Below are positions 53,761 through 62,392 of a stretch of DNA of 64,000 nucleotides, one piece after another. Source of the DNA: Micromonospora rubida (GTDB lineage: Bacteria; Actinomycetota; Actinomycetes; Mycobacteriales; Micromonosporaceae); contig NZ_JAAALO010000010.1 of the NCBI RefSeq assembly GCF_009908295.1, positions 1 through 64,000 of the forward strand, written 5' to 3'. The translations under genes were made by a program, and so were the position numbers. Each line of letters opens with the position of its first letter. Position 1 is the stretch's first letter. The notes below the pieces were generated by a model. That model saw only the letters and a list, made by a program, of their open reading frames with translations. It had not been told where the DNA came from and did no database searches.

Positions 53761-53793
53761 GCGGGCGCCCGACCTCACCGGTCGGGCGCCCGC
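53761..53793 (+). terminator. Terminator of the second GlsB-like gene
   Basis: Fourteen-bp arms (53761-53774 and 53780-53793) with a 5-base loop, sharing the GGGCGCCCGACC stem with the first unit. Confidence 0.85.
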
Positions 53794-54024
53794 GCGCTGC
53801 GTTACGCCCACGTGTGGCCGGTGGCCGGGGCTCCCCCCCGGTTTAACCCCCCCGGCGGGCGGGGGGCCCCCCCCCCCCCGGGGGGGGCCCCCGCTCGCTG
53901 CGTTACGCCCACTTCTGGCCGATGTTGGGACTGCCCCCGCGCCCCCGCCTGCGGTACCGTCGCCTCGCTTCCGGGCAACCGGCCATCGACCGGCTGCACC
54001 TCGGGACCCCACCCCCTGTCGTAA

Positions 54025-54037
54025 AGGAAATTTTCCT
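54025..54037. promoter_or_regulatory. AGGAAA-N-TTTCCT operator of the sugar transporter operon
   Basis: A perfect 6-bp dyad with a one-base centre, 54 bases before the binding-protein start. It resembles palindromes bound by ROK-family sugar regulators in Streptomyces (from memory). No ROK gene is in the window. Confidence 0.5.
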
Positions 54038-54090
54038 ACTAAGGTGCGGCGCAGAAGGTTAGTGCCAGGACGGCGCGAGGGAGATGTGGC

Positions 54091-55380
54091 GTGAACAGGT
54101 GGAAACGGCTGGCCCCGGTCACCGCCGTGGTGGCGTCGGCCGCGATGGTGCTCGCCGGTTGCGGCGGCTCGGGGGACGACGAGGCCGCGGACAACAGCAA
54201 GCTGACGGTCTGGATGATGGGCGAGGGCAGCGAGGCGCAGACCAAGTTCCTCGACGGCGTCGAGACCGAGTTCAAGAAGAAGCACCCCGACACCGACGTG
54301 GTCGTGCAGTACATTCCCTGGCTCGAGGCGCCGAAGAAGTTCCAGGCGGCGCTCGCCGGCGGTGAGGGACCCGACGTCACCGAGCTCGGCAACACCGAGA
54401 CCCAGGGCTGGGCCGCCCAGGAGGCGCTCGCCGACGTCACCGGCAAGCTCGGTGGCTGGTCCGAGGGCAAGGACATCCTCCCCGACCTGGTCAAGAACGC
54501 CCAGCTCGACGGCAAGCAGTACGGCGTGCCGTGGTACGCCGGCGTCCGCGCGCTGTACTACCGCACCGACTGGTTCGCCGAGGCCGGCGTGAAGCCGCCG
54601 ACGAGCTGGGACGAGCTGGTCGCCGCCGCGAAGGCCGTCCAGGCGAAGAAGCCGGGCACCTACGGCATCGCGCTGCCGGGCAACTCGGAGCTGCCGTTCT
54701 ACTCCTTCCTCTGGGGCGCGGGCGGCGAGATCGCCACCAAGCAGGGTGACAGCTGGAAGTCCGGCTACAACACCCCGGAGGCCCAGAAGGCGGTCAAGTT
54801 CTGGACCGACATGGTCACCGTGCACAAGGTCGCCCCGCCGGCCGCCGCCGGGTGGAACGAGATCGACGCCCGGACCCAGTTCGCCACCGGCAAGGCCGCG
54901 ATGGCCTTCGGCGGTAGCTGGCAGGCCGGCGCGATCAAGAAGGACAACCCCGAGATCGAGAAGGTCTGGGGCACCTTCCCCATCCCCGGCCCGGACGGCA
55001 AGCCGGCCCCGGCCTTCGCGGGCGGCTCGGACATCGCCCTGTGGAAGGACAGCAAGAAGCAGGACCTCGCCTGGGACTACCTGACCGTGCTGCTGAGCAA
55101 GCAGAAGGACAAGGAGTTCGCCAGCAGCCTCGGCTTCTTCCCGGTCTACTCCGACCTGGTCAGCGGCGGCGAGTACGCCAACGACAAGTTCATGGCGGCA
55201 TTCGCCACGACGATGCAGAACACGAAGCTGACCCCGCTCACCCCGAAGTGGGTCGAGGCCAGCCGCACGAAGACGGTGACCCAGGCCATGAACAGCTCGG
55301 TCATCAAGGGTCAGAAGACGGTCGAGAAGGCCACCGCCGAGGCGGCTGCCGAGATGGAAAGCATCCTCAACGCGAAGTGA
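54091..55380 (+). CDS. Sugar ABC transporter substrate-binding lipoprotein
   Basis: A 429-residue extracellular solute-binding protein family 1 member. The lipobox is VLAGC (Cys 24), followed by LTVWMMGEGSEAQTKFLDGVETEFKKKHPD, YIPWLEAPKKFQAALAGGEGPDV, and GVPWYAGVRALYYRTD; the C-terminal half has the expected GKAAMAFGGSWQAG. The substrate is probably an oligosaccharide. It leads a three-gene operon. Confidence 0.92.
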   Translation: MNRWKRLAPVTAVVASAAMVLAGCGGSGDDEAADNSKLTVWMMGEGSEAQTKFLDGVETEFKKKHPDTDVVVQYIPWLEAPKKFQAALAGGEGPDVTELGNTETQGWAAQEALADVTGKLGGWSEGKDILPDLVKNAQLDGKQYGVPWYAGVRALYYRTDWFAEAGVKPPTSWDELVAAAKAVQAKKPGTYGIALPGNSELPFYSFLWGAGGEIATKQGDSWKSGYNTPEAQKAVKFWTDMVTVHKVAPPAAAGWNEIDARTQFATGKAAMAFGGSWQAGAIKKDNPEIEKVWGTFPIPGPDGKPAPAFAGGSDIALWKDSKKQDLAWDYLTVLLSKQKDKEFASSLGFFPVYSDLVSGGEYANDKFMAAFATTMQNTKLTPLTPKWVEASRTKTVTQAMNSSVIKGQKTVEKATAEAAAEMESILNAK

Positions 55381-56363
55381 CCACCCTGACCAAGGCGTCG
55401 GAGACGTCCGCCGCGCGGGAGAATCCCGCGCGGCGGCGTCGCCGGGTGGACCGCCTGCCCTACCTGCTGCTCCTGCCCTGCCTGGTGGTCATCTGCGTGC
55501 TGCTGCTGTGGCCGCTCGGCCAGGTGGTGGCGATGTCCTTCTTCCGGCTGAACAACGTCCGGCAGTTGCGCGGCGACCGGGAATGGCCCTGGGTGGGTTT
55601 CGGCAACTACGCCGAGATCCTCGGGGACCCGTTCTTCCTGACGGTGCTGCGCAACACGGTCCTGTTCGCCGTGGCCAACGTGGCCCTGACGATGATCCTG
55701 GGCACCCTGGTCGGGCTGCTGCTCAACCGGCTGGGCAAGCGGATGGCCACCTTCGTCGCGAGCTGCGTGATGCTGGCCTGGGCCACCCCGGCGCTGACCG
55801 GCACCATCGTGTGGAAGTGGATGTTCGACGACACCTCCGGCCTGGTGACCTGGATGTTCAACGCCCTGCCTGACGGGCTGTCGAACGCGCTGTTCGGGCG
55901 CGCCGACTGGACCGGCTACGGCTGGTTCAATTCGCCGCTGCTGTTCTTCTCGATCCTCACCCTCGTGGTGGTCTGGCACTCCTTCCCGTTCATCGCCGTC
56001 AGCGTGCTGGCCGGGCTCAAGAGCGTGCCGAGCGAGTTACACGAGGCCGCCCGGGTGGACGGGGCCAGCTCGTGGAAGGTGTTCTGGAGGATCACCTTCC
56101 CGCTGCTGCGCCCGGTCTTCGGGATCCTGGTGGTGCTCTCCACCATCTGGGACTTCAAGGTCTTCACCCAGCAGTTCGTGCTGGCCGGCGGCACCCAGGA
56201 CCGGCCGACGTTCATGCTTTCGATCTACTCGTACGCCGAGGCGTTCTCCCCGCCCCCCAAGTACGGCCTGGGCGCGGCGGTCGCCGTCATCCTCACGCTG
56301 ATCCTGCTGCTGGTGACCGGCCTCTACGTGCGGATGGTGCTCAAGCAGGAGGAGGAGTCGTGA
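55377..56363 (+). CDS. Sugar ABC transporter permease (MalF-like)
   Basis: A 328-residue permease with six or so membrane segments and the EAA-loop LHEAARVDGASSWKVFWRITFPLLRPVFG (about 222-250). The GTG start overlaps the stop of the binding-protein gene (GTGA), and the stop overlaps the next gene (GTGA). An Arg-rich N-terminal cytosolic segment (about 15-25) is visible. Confidence 0.92.
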   Translation: MTTLTKASETSAARENPARRRRRVDRLPYLLLLPCLVVICVLLLWPLGQVVAMSFFRLNNVRQLRGDREWPWVGFGNYAEILGDPFFLTVLRNTVLFAVANVALTMILGTLVGLLLNRLGKRMATFVASCVMLAWATPALTGTIVWKWMFDDTSGLVTWMFNALPDGLSNALFGRADWTGYGWFNSPLLFFSILTLVVVWHSFPFIAVSVLAGLKSVPSELHEAARVDGASSWKVFWRITFPLLRPVFGILVVLSTIWDFKVFTQQFVLAGGTQDRPTFMLSIYSYAEAFSPPPKYGLGAAVAVILTLILLLVTGLYVRMVLKQEEES

Positions 56364-57208
56364 AGCGCGGCACGATGGTGAGGCGGGTCGCCCTCAACGG
56401 CGCGGGCCTGCTGGTGGCGCTCTTCGCGGCGTTCCCGGTCTACTGGATGATCGCGACGTCGCTCAAGCCGAACCGGGAGATCTTCTCGGCCACGCCCCGG
56501 CCGGTGCCGGCCCATCCGACGCTGGAGCACTACCGGGAGATCCTTACCGGGAACCTGATCCCCGGCGTGACGTTCGCGGACTTCTTCCTCAACAGCCTCC
56601 TGGTGGCGGTCTCGACCGTGGTGCTCAGCGGCCTGGTCGCGCTGCTCGCGGCGACCGCGGTGGCCCGGTTCCGGTTCAAGCTGCGGACCAGCTTCCTGAT
56701 CATGCTGCTGGTGGTGCAGATGATTCCGCTGGAGGCGCTGGTCATCCCGCTGTTCCTGATGATCCAGCGGCTGGGCCTCTACAACACCCTGCCCAGCCTG
56801 ATCCTCACCTACCTCGGATTCTCGCTGCCGTTCGCGGTCTGGATGCTGCGCGGCTTCGTGGCCGCGGTGCCCAAGGAACTCGAGGAGGCCGCGGCGATCG
56901 ACGGGGCGAGCCGGTTTCAGACCTTCCGCCGCATCCTGTTCCCGCTGGTCGCGCCCGGCCTGGTGGCGACCAGCATCTTCTCCTTCATCACCGCCTGGAA
57001 CGAGCTGATCTTCGCGCTGACGTTCATCAACGATCAGGACCGGTACACCCTGCCGGTGGCGATGACGTTCTTCTTCGGCCGGGACGACACCGCGTGGGGG
57101 CCGGTGATGGCCGCCTCGACGCTGTTCGCCCTACCGGTGATCATCTTCTTCCTGCTGGTGCAGCGCCGGATGGTCTCCGGCCTGGTGGCGGGCGCCGTCA
57201 AGGGCTGA
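56360..57208 (+). CDS. Sugar ABC transporter permease (MalG-like)
   Basis: A 282-residue partner permease with six segments and the EAA-loop LEEAAAIDGASRFQTFRRILFPLVAPG (about 174-200). GTG start inside the stop of the preceding gene. No ATPase gene follows, so the operon probably uses a shared MsiK-type ATPase encoded elsewhere, as is usual in actinomycetes. Confidence 0.92.
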   Translation: MKRGTMVRRVALNGAGLLVALFAAFPVYWMIATSLKPNREIFSATPRPVPAHPTLEHYREILTGNLIPGVTFADFFLNSLLVAVSTVVLSGLVALLAATAVARFRFKLRTSFLIMLLVVQMIPLEALVIPLFLMIQRLGLYNTLPSLILTYLGFSLPFAVWMLRGFVAAVPKELEEAAAIDGASRFQTFRRILFPLVAPGLVATSIFSFITAWNELIFALTFINDQDRYTLPVAMTFFFGRDDTAWGPVMAASTLFALPVIIFFLLVQRRMVSGLVAGAVKG

Positions 57209-57357
57209 GGCGCGGGCAGGGGCCGGCCGGGCGCGTGACGTCCGGAGTGGACCCTGCCCGTCGCCCGGCGGCGAGGCCTCGGCCGCTCCGGGAACGGCGG
57301 TCGCCGGAGGCCGTTCCGGGGACGGCGGTCGCGGAGGCCGCACCGTAGGCTGGCGCC

Positions 57358-58002
57358 ATGACGGGCAGGCTGGTGGCGGTGAACCTCGGCGTGGTGACCG
57401 AGGCGGAGTGGGCGGGCGACGCGAGCGGCCGCAGCGGGATCGACAAGCGACCGGTCGACGGGCCGGTGCTGCTGCGGGCCGATGGCGTCGACGGGGACTT
57501 CATCGCGGAACGGGCCCACCACGGCGGCCCCGACCAGACGGTCTACGCGTACGCCGAGGAGGACGCGGCCTGGTGGGCGGCCGAGCTGGGCCGGGACGTC
57601 CGGCCGGGTGGCTTCGGCGAGAACCTGACCACGTACGCCGTGGACGTGACCGGGGCGGTGATCGGGGAACAGTGGCTGGTCGGCTCGGCCCTGCTCCAGG
57701 TGACCAAGCCGCGCACGCCGTGCACCACGTTCGCCGGGTTCTGGGGCGTGCCCGACCTGATCAAGCGGTTCACCGCGCGGGCCGCGCCCGGGGCGTACCT
57801 GCGGGTGCTCCGGGAGGGCGAGGTCGGCGCGGGCGACCCGGTCGAGGTGGTGGACCGGCCGGCGCACGGGGTCACCGTCGGCGAGGTGTTCCGGGCCGGC
57901 ACCCTGGAGCCGGAGCTGCTGCCCCGGCTGCTCGACGTCCCCGAGCTGCCGGAGTCGGTCCGGGAGAAGGCCCGCCGCCGCCTCGCCGCAGGGCGGCCCT
58001 GA
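57358..58002 (+). CDS. MOSC domain protein
   Basis: A 214-residue MOSC-domain protein, a fold used in molybdenum-cofactor sulfurase and YiiM-type enzymes. The HHGGPDQTVYAYAEED and GGFGENLTT motifs and the conserved Cys in KPRTPCTTF (about 122) identify it as YiiM-like. It may detoxify N-hydroxylated compounds, as YiiM does. ATG start; single gene. Confidence 0.9.
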   Translation: MTGRLVAVNLGVVTEAEWAGDASGRSGIDKRPVDGPVLLRADGVDGDFIAERAHHGGPDQTVYAYAEEDAAWWAAELGRDVRPGGFGENLTTYAVDVTGAVIGEQWLVGSALLQVTKPRTPCTTFAGFWGVPDLIKRFTARAAPGAYLRVLREGEVGAGDPVEVVDRPAHGVTVGEVFRAGTLEPELLPRLLDVPELPESVREKARRRLAAGRP

Positions 58003-58019
58003 CCGCGCCGGGCGTGCGG

Positions 58020-58063
58020 AGGGGCCTCCTGCCGTGTGCGACGCGCGCCGACAGGAGGCCCCT
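58020..58063. terminator. Bidirectional terminator after MOSC and PhyH genes
   Basis: Perfect 12-bp arms (58020-58031 and 58052-58063) with a 20-base loop between the convergent MOSC and dioxygenase genes. Confidence 0.8.
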
Positions 58064-58074
58064 CGCCTATCGCG

Positions 58075-58977
58075 TCAGCGGAGCCAGGGGATGTTGCGGT
58101 CGAGCTGGCCGCGCTCCTTGAGCTCCTTGCGCAGCGGGATCTCGTCGTCGACGTACCCGTTCCAGTTGATGCCCCAGTAGTTCGCGGTGTGGGTGCCCTC
58201 GCCGCAGAGCTGGCGCTGCACCGGCGTGCGGTTGGCCCACCACTCGCTCTCCGGGTCGATGTGCAGCTCGTCGAGGGGGCGGATCCACCGGTAGGTGTAG
58301 CCGACGAAAAGCATCTTGCGGGTGATGGAGGACAGGTTCGTCGACCGGGAGTGCCACTGGCGGCGGTCGAAGATGAACGCGTCGCCCGGCTTGGCGGTGA
58401 TCTCCACCGTGCCCTCCGGGTCCGGGTTGTGCACCGTCAGGTCGTCCGGCCGGGGCAGGGAGTTCCACAGGTGGCTGCCCGGGATGACCTTGGTCGCGCC
58501 GCGCCCGGTCTCCGACAGGTCGGAGAGCACGTACGCCACCTTCAGCGAGAACATCGGCCGGGGCAGGTTCGGGTCCATCGTCTCCGGGTCGGAGTTCTGC
58601 CGGTACCCGTCCTGGTGCCAACCCCAGTACGGCTTCTCCGGCTCCGCCGCCGGCGGGGTGACGTCCAGGTGGTTGTGGTGGGTGTAGATGTTCCACCCGG
58701 CCAGGCCCCACATGTACGGGAAGGCGATCGGGTGGGTGAGCAGGTTGCCGAAGAGCTCGTCCCGATCAAGGAAGCCCAGCAGGTGCAGGGTGCCGTCCTT
58801 GGTGGTGTTGCCCTTGGTCTGCTCCTCCGCGTAGACGCGGTCGACGGCCTCCTCCAGGGCGGCCCGGTGGTCCTCCGTCAGCACGTTCCGCAGCAGGAGG
58901 AACCCCTGCTCGTGAAACTCCTTGCGATCGGTGTCGCTGATCGGTTCGTAGCCGGTCCGGCCGTCGTAATCGAACAC
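58075..58977 (-). CDS. Phytanoyl-CoA dioxygenase family protein
   Basis: A 300-residue Fe(II)/2-oxoglutarate dioxygenase. The facial triad is His 121 and Asp 123 (WHQDGYR) with the distal His about 209 (FDRRQWHSRS), and VIPGSHLWN lies before it. The substrate is unknown; ectoine-type or natural-product hydroxylation are both possible for PhyH proteins. The length is normal. Confidence 0.88.
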   Translation of the reverse strand: MFDYDGRTGYEPISDTDRKEFHEQGFLLLRNVLTEDHRAALEEAVDRVYAEEQTKGNTTKDGTLHLLGFLDRDELFGNLLTHPIAFPYMWGLAGWNIYTHHNHLDVTPPAAEPEKPYWGWHQDGYRQNSDPETMDPNLPRPMFSLKVAYVLSDLSETGRGATKVIPGSHLWNSLPRPDDLTVHNPDPEGTVEITAKPGDAFIFDRRQWHSRSTNLSSITRKMLFVGYTYRWIRPLDELHIDPESEWWANRTPVQRQLCGEGTHTANYWGINWNGYVDDEIPLRKELKERGQLDRNIPWLR

Positions 58978-59196
58978 CGCGTAGTACCCCTCCCCATGAG
59001 GAAACCATTTCTGGCACAGGCAGCCGATGGTACTGCGCCGGTATCGGGGTGGGCGTCGCGCCCGCCCGGCCCCGGACGGTGGCCCGACGATCGGCAGCCG
59101 GTCGGGTGCGGAGGGTCACAATCTGGGGCTTGCTCGGGGAAAGTGCCCCCCTATGCCGGATTGTGCGGTGACCGTCGGTGGGAAGATCCGGGGCGG

Positions 59197-60060
59197 TCAG
59201 GAGTCGCCGAAGACCTCCGCGACGACCCGCCGGTCGGCAGCCGGGGCATCGGCCACCCGATCCCAGGTGCCGGCCTCGGCGGTCCACTCCAACCCGCCGA
59301 AGCGGACCCGCTTCACCCCGTGGTCGGAGGCGTGTGAGACGAGCCAGTGGGCGTACCGCCAGCCGTCGCGCTGGTCGGTGGCCGGCACGGCGAGCCCGGT
59401 CAGCTCGGCCGGCGACACCGTCCCCGGCGGCGCCCAGTCCAGGCTCAGGCCCCGGGTCAGCGCCGCCGCTGCGGCCTCGCCGCGCATCACCGGCGTCGAC
59501 CCCACGGTGCAGGCCACGGCCCCGGTCGCCTGACCGAGCAGCGCCCGGGTCAACACCTGCGACTCGTCGGCCCACTTCTCGTACGCCTCCGGGTAGGCCG
59601 AGCGCTGCACCCTCTGTGCCGCCTCGGTGACCCGCATCTTCTCCCAGCCGCGCACCCGCTTGAGGGCGGCGTAGAACTTGTTGGTCGCGTATCGCGGGTC
59701 GCCGATCTGCGCCTCGGTGCCCCAGCCCTGGCTCGGCCGCTGCTGGAACAGCCCCACCGAGTCGCGGTCGCCGCCGTCGAGGTTGCGCAGCCCGGACTCC
59801 TGGTACGCCGTGGCGAGAGCCACCACCACGGCGCGCTCCGGCATCTTCCGTTGGGTGCCGATCGCCGCGATGGTGGCGGCGTTGGCCATCTGGTCGGCGT
59901 CGAGGCGCACCTGGCCGTCCGCCTGCACGACGCAGGTCCGGCTGGACAGGGGGAGCCGCAGTCGCTCACCCGCCTGGCGGATCACGAGCCAGATCCCGAC
60001 GACTGCGACGACGGCGACGACGACACCGACTGCGACGACTGCCCGACCTCGCACCCGCAC
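59197..60060 (-). CDS. Exported lysozyme/transglycosylase-fold protein
   Basis: A 287-residue protein with an N-terminal membrane anchor (about 8-28) and a lysozyme-like domain (about 55-170: IAAIGTQRKMPERAVVVALATAYQESGLRNLDGGDRDSVGLFQQRPSQGWGT). The Glu in AYQESGL is the likely catalytic residue, and QRPSQGWGT is characteristic of actinobacterial members. A C-terminal domain of unknown fold follows. GTG start. Probably a cell-wall hydrolase. Confidence 0.82.
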   Translation of the reverse strand: MRVRGRAVVAVGVVVAVVAVVGIWLVIRQAGERLRLPLSSRTCVVQADGQVRLDADQMANAATIAAIGTQRKMPERAVVVALATAYQESGLRNLDGGDRDSVGLFQQRPSQGWGTEAQIGDPRYATNKFYAALKRVRGWEKMRVTEAAQRVQRSAYPEAYEKWADESQVLTRALLGQATGAVACTVGSTPVMRGEAAAAALTRGLSLDWAPPGTVSPAELTGLAVPATDQRDGWRYAHWLVSHASDHGVKRVRFGGLEWTAEAGTWDRVADAPAADRRVVAEVFGDS

Positions 60061-60169
60061 CCCCCGTTCGACGGCTCCGCCAAGAGTACGTCCCCGCCGT
60101 CGCTGACCGGCTGGTCCGACCGATTCGCTCCGTTCCGTAGCGAGTCGACCACATTTTGTGCGCGAGGGC

Positions 60170-60233
60170 GGCGCGTCCCGTCCGGCCTGGTGGCGCGTCC
60201 CGTCCGGCGCGAGAGCGGCGCGTCCCGTCCGGC
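60170..60233. repeat. Three copies of GGCGCGTCCCGTCCGGC
   Basis: Perfect 17-bp units at 60170-60186, 60192-60208 and 60217-60233 in the 238-base gap between two minus-strand genes. Nothing else is recognised in the gap. Confidence 0.75.
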
Positions 60234-60298
60234 CCGGCGGCGGGGCGCGACGGGCGCGGTGACGGCGGGCTTTCCCGCCGGCCGGGCCGGGAAACGCC

Positions 60299-61081
60299 TC
60301 AGGCGGTCGGCACCCAGCTCGCGTCCCGCTTCTCCCGGAACGCCAGCACCCCCTCGCGCCCCTCCTCGGAGAGGAAGAATCCCGTCGACACGGCGGCCAG
60401 CTCGGCGATCTCGGCGCGCAGGTCGGTGGCCGGTGGCCGGCGCAGCAGGGCCTTCACCCCGGCCAGCGCGTGCGGTGCGCCCCGCACCAGCGACGCGCAC
60501 GCCCGCTCCACCGCCGCGTCCAGCCCGTCGGCCGACACGGCGGAGGTGACCAGGCCGATCTCGGCGGCCCGCCGGCCGTCGAAGGTGTCGCCGGTCAGGT
60601 ACAGCTCGGCGGCCGCCCGGGGGGCCAGTCGGGGAAGCACGGTCGCTGAGATCACCGCCGGGACCACCCCGATCCGCACCTCGGTGAAGGCGAACGTCGC
60701 CTCCTGGGCGCAGAACGCCAGGTCGGCCGCCGCGATCAGGCCCAGCCCGCCGGCCCGCGCCGGCCCGGCCACCCGGGCCACCACCGGCTTCGGGCACTCC
60801 CACACCGCCGCGAGCACGTCGCCGAGCATTCCCGCCGGGACCGTCCCGCTGGCGTACGCGGCGGCGGTCTCCTTCAGGTCGGCGCCGGAGCAGAACACCG
60901 GGCCGGTGTGGTCGAGCACGACCACCCGGACCGCGTCGTCGGCCACCGCGGCGGACAGCCCGGCCAGCAGCTCGGTCATCAGCGGCGTGGAGAGCGCATT
61001 GCGGTTGTGCGGGCTGTTCAGGGTGAGGGTGGTCACCCCGCGGGTCGTGGCGACCCGCACGAGCGCGTCGGAGGAGGTCAT
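60299..61081 (-). CDS. Enoyl-CoA hydratase/isomerase family protein
   Basis: A 260-residue crotonase-fold protein. LNSPHNRNALSTPLMTELL, the oxyanion-hole GADLKETAAAYASG and PKPVVARVAGPARAGGLGLIAAADLAF are the usual blocks. The catalytic Glu pair of true hydratases is not evident (the first position reads PARAGG), so an atypical activity is possible. Divergent from hemW, sharing a short promoter region. Confidence 0.88.
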   Translation of the reverse strand: MTSSDALVRVATTRGVTTLTLNSPHNRNALSTPLMTELLAGLSAAVADDAVRVVVLDHTGPVFCSGADLKETAAAYASGTVPAGMLGDVLAAVWECPKPVVARVAGPARAGGLGLIAAADLAFCAQEATFAFTEVRIGVVPAVISATVLPRLAPRAAAELYLTGDTFDGRRAAEIGLVTSAVSADGLDAAVERACASLVRGAPHALAGVKALLRRPPATDLRAEIAELAAVSTGFFLSEEGREGVLAFREKRDASWVPTA

Positions 61082-61099
61082 GCGGGCACACTAGTGGCC

Positions 61100-62323
61100 A
61101 TGCCCGGCGTCCTTCCAGAAGGCGAAGCCGTCCCCGTCGACGGATCGCTGCCCGCCACCGCCACCCGCGCCGTCGGCGCACGCGGCTTCGGCGTGTACGT
61201 GCACGTGCCGTTCTGCGCCAGCCGGTGCGGCTACTGCGACTTCAACACGTACACGGCCGACGAGTTGGGCGGCGGGGCCGGCCGCGAGTCGTACGCCGAC
61301 ACGGTGCTGGCCGAGCTGGCCCTCGCCGGCCGGGTCCTCGGCGACACCCCACCGCCGAGGGTCGACACCGTGTTCGTCGGCGGCGGCACCCCCACCCTGC
61401 TGCCCGCCGACGACCTGGCCCGGATCCTCGACGGCATCGACCGCACCTGGGGGCTGGCCGCCGACGCCGAGGTGACCACCGAGGCCAACCCGGAGTCGGT
61501 GACGCCGGAGTCGCTGAAGACCCTGCGGGCGGCCGGGTACACCCGGATCTCGCTGGGCATGCAGTCCGCCGCGCCGGGAGTGCTGGCCGTGCTCGACCGC
61601 CGGCACAGCGCCGGCCGGGCCACCGCCGCCGCGGCCGAGGCCCGCGACGCCGGGTTCGACCACGTCAACCTGGACCTGATCTACGGCACCCCGGGGGAGA
61701 GCGCCGAGGACTTCGCGGCCTCCCTCGACCAGGTGGTCGCCGCCGGGGTGGACCACGTCAGCGCGTACGCCCTGATCGTGGAGGACGGCACCCGGCTGGC
61801 CGCGCGGATGCGGCGCGGCGAGCTGCCGTACCCCTCCGACGACGTGGCGGCGGACCGCTACCTGGCCGCGGAGGCAGCCCTCGGCGCGGCCGGCTTCTCC
61901 TGGTACGAGGTGTCCAACTGGGCCCGCACGCCGGCCGGCCGGTGCCGGCACAACCTGCTCTACTGGACCGGCGCGGACTGGTGGGGCCTGGGCCCGGGGG
62001 CGCACAGCCACGTCGGCGGGGTGCGCTGGTGGAACGTCAAGCATCCGAGCGCGTACGCGAAGCGGCTCGCGGCGGGGGAGTCCCCCGGCCTGGCCCGGGA
62101 GGTGCTCACGCCCGGCGAGACGCACATGGAGGACGTGATGCTGCGCCTGCGGCTCGCCTCCGGCCTGCCGCTCGACGTGCTGGACGCGCCCGGCCGGGCC
62201 GGCGCGGAGCGGGCCGTGGCCGGCGGGCTGCTCGACCCGGCCGGGTACTCGGCCGGCCGGGCCGTGCTCACCCTGCGCGGCCGGCTGCTGGCCGACGCGG
62301 TCGTCCGCGATTTGCTGCCCTGA
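61100..62323 (+). CDS. hemW: Heme chaperone HemW (radical SAM)
   Basis: A 407-residue radical-SAM family protein formerly annotated as coproporphyrinogen III oxidase. The cluster is VPFCASRCGYCDF (Cys 39, 43, 46), followed by GGGTPTLL, TTEANPESV, ISLGMQS, and the C-terminal HemN domain (CRHNLLYWTGADWWGLGPGAHS). HemW proteins have three Cys plus a Phe at the fourth position, which fits here (CDF). It precedes hrcA as usual. Confidence 0.94.
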   Translation: MPGVLPEGEAVPVDGSLPATATRAVGARGFGVYVHVPFCASRCGYCDFNTYTADELGGGAGRESYADTVLAELALAGRVLGDTPPPRVDTVFVGGGTPTLLPADDLARILDGIDRTWGLAADAEVTTEANPESVTPESLKTLRAAGYTRISLGMQSAAPGVLAVLDRRHSAGRATAAAAEARDAGFDHVNLDLIYGTPGESAEDFAASLDQVVAAGVDHVSAYALIVEDGTRLAARMRRGELPYPSDDVAADRYLAAEAALGAAGFSWYEVSNWARTPAGRCRHNLLYWTGADWWGLGPGAHSHVGGVRWWNVKHPSAYAKRLAAGESPGLAREVLTPGETHMEDVMLRLRLASGLPLDVLDAPGRAGAERAVAGGLLDPAGYSAGRAVLTLRGRLLADAVVRDLLP

Positions 62324-62392
62324 CGGGACGCCCTGGCCCGCGCCCCCGTCCGCCTGGCACCGGCCGGCCCGACCGAGGCCGGCCGGTGCGGG

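Larger units (their letters stand above)
53746..54090. other. Intergenic region with homopolymer runs
   Basis: About 345 bases without a gene. It holds the GlsB terminator, a 17-bp direct repeat CGCTGCGTTACGCCCAC (53795-53811 and 53896-53912), and between the copies runs of G and C up to 13 long. The last 70 bases hold an operator-like palindrome ahead of the ABC transporter operon. Confidence 0.6.

Noticed and set aside
53802..54024. Short frames across the homopolymer region
   Set aside because: They depend on the G/C runs and have no start signals.
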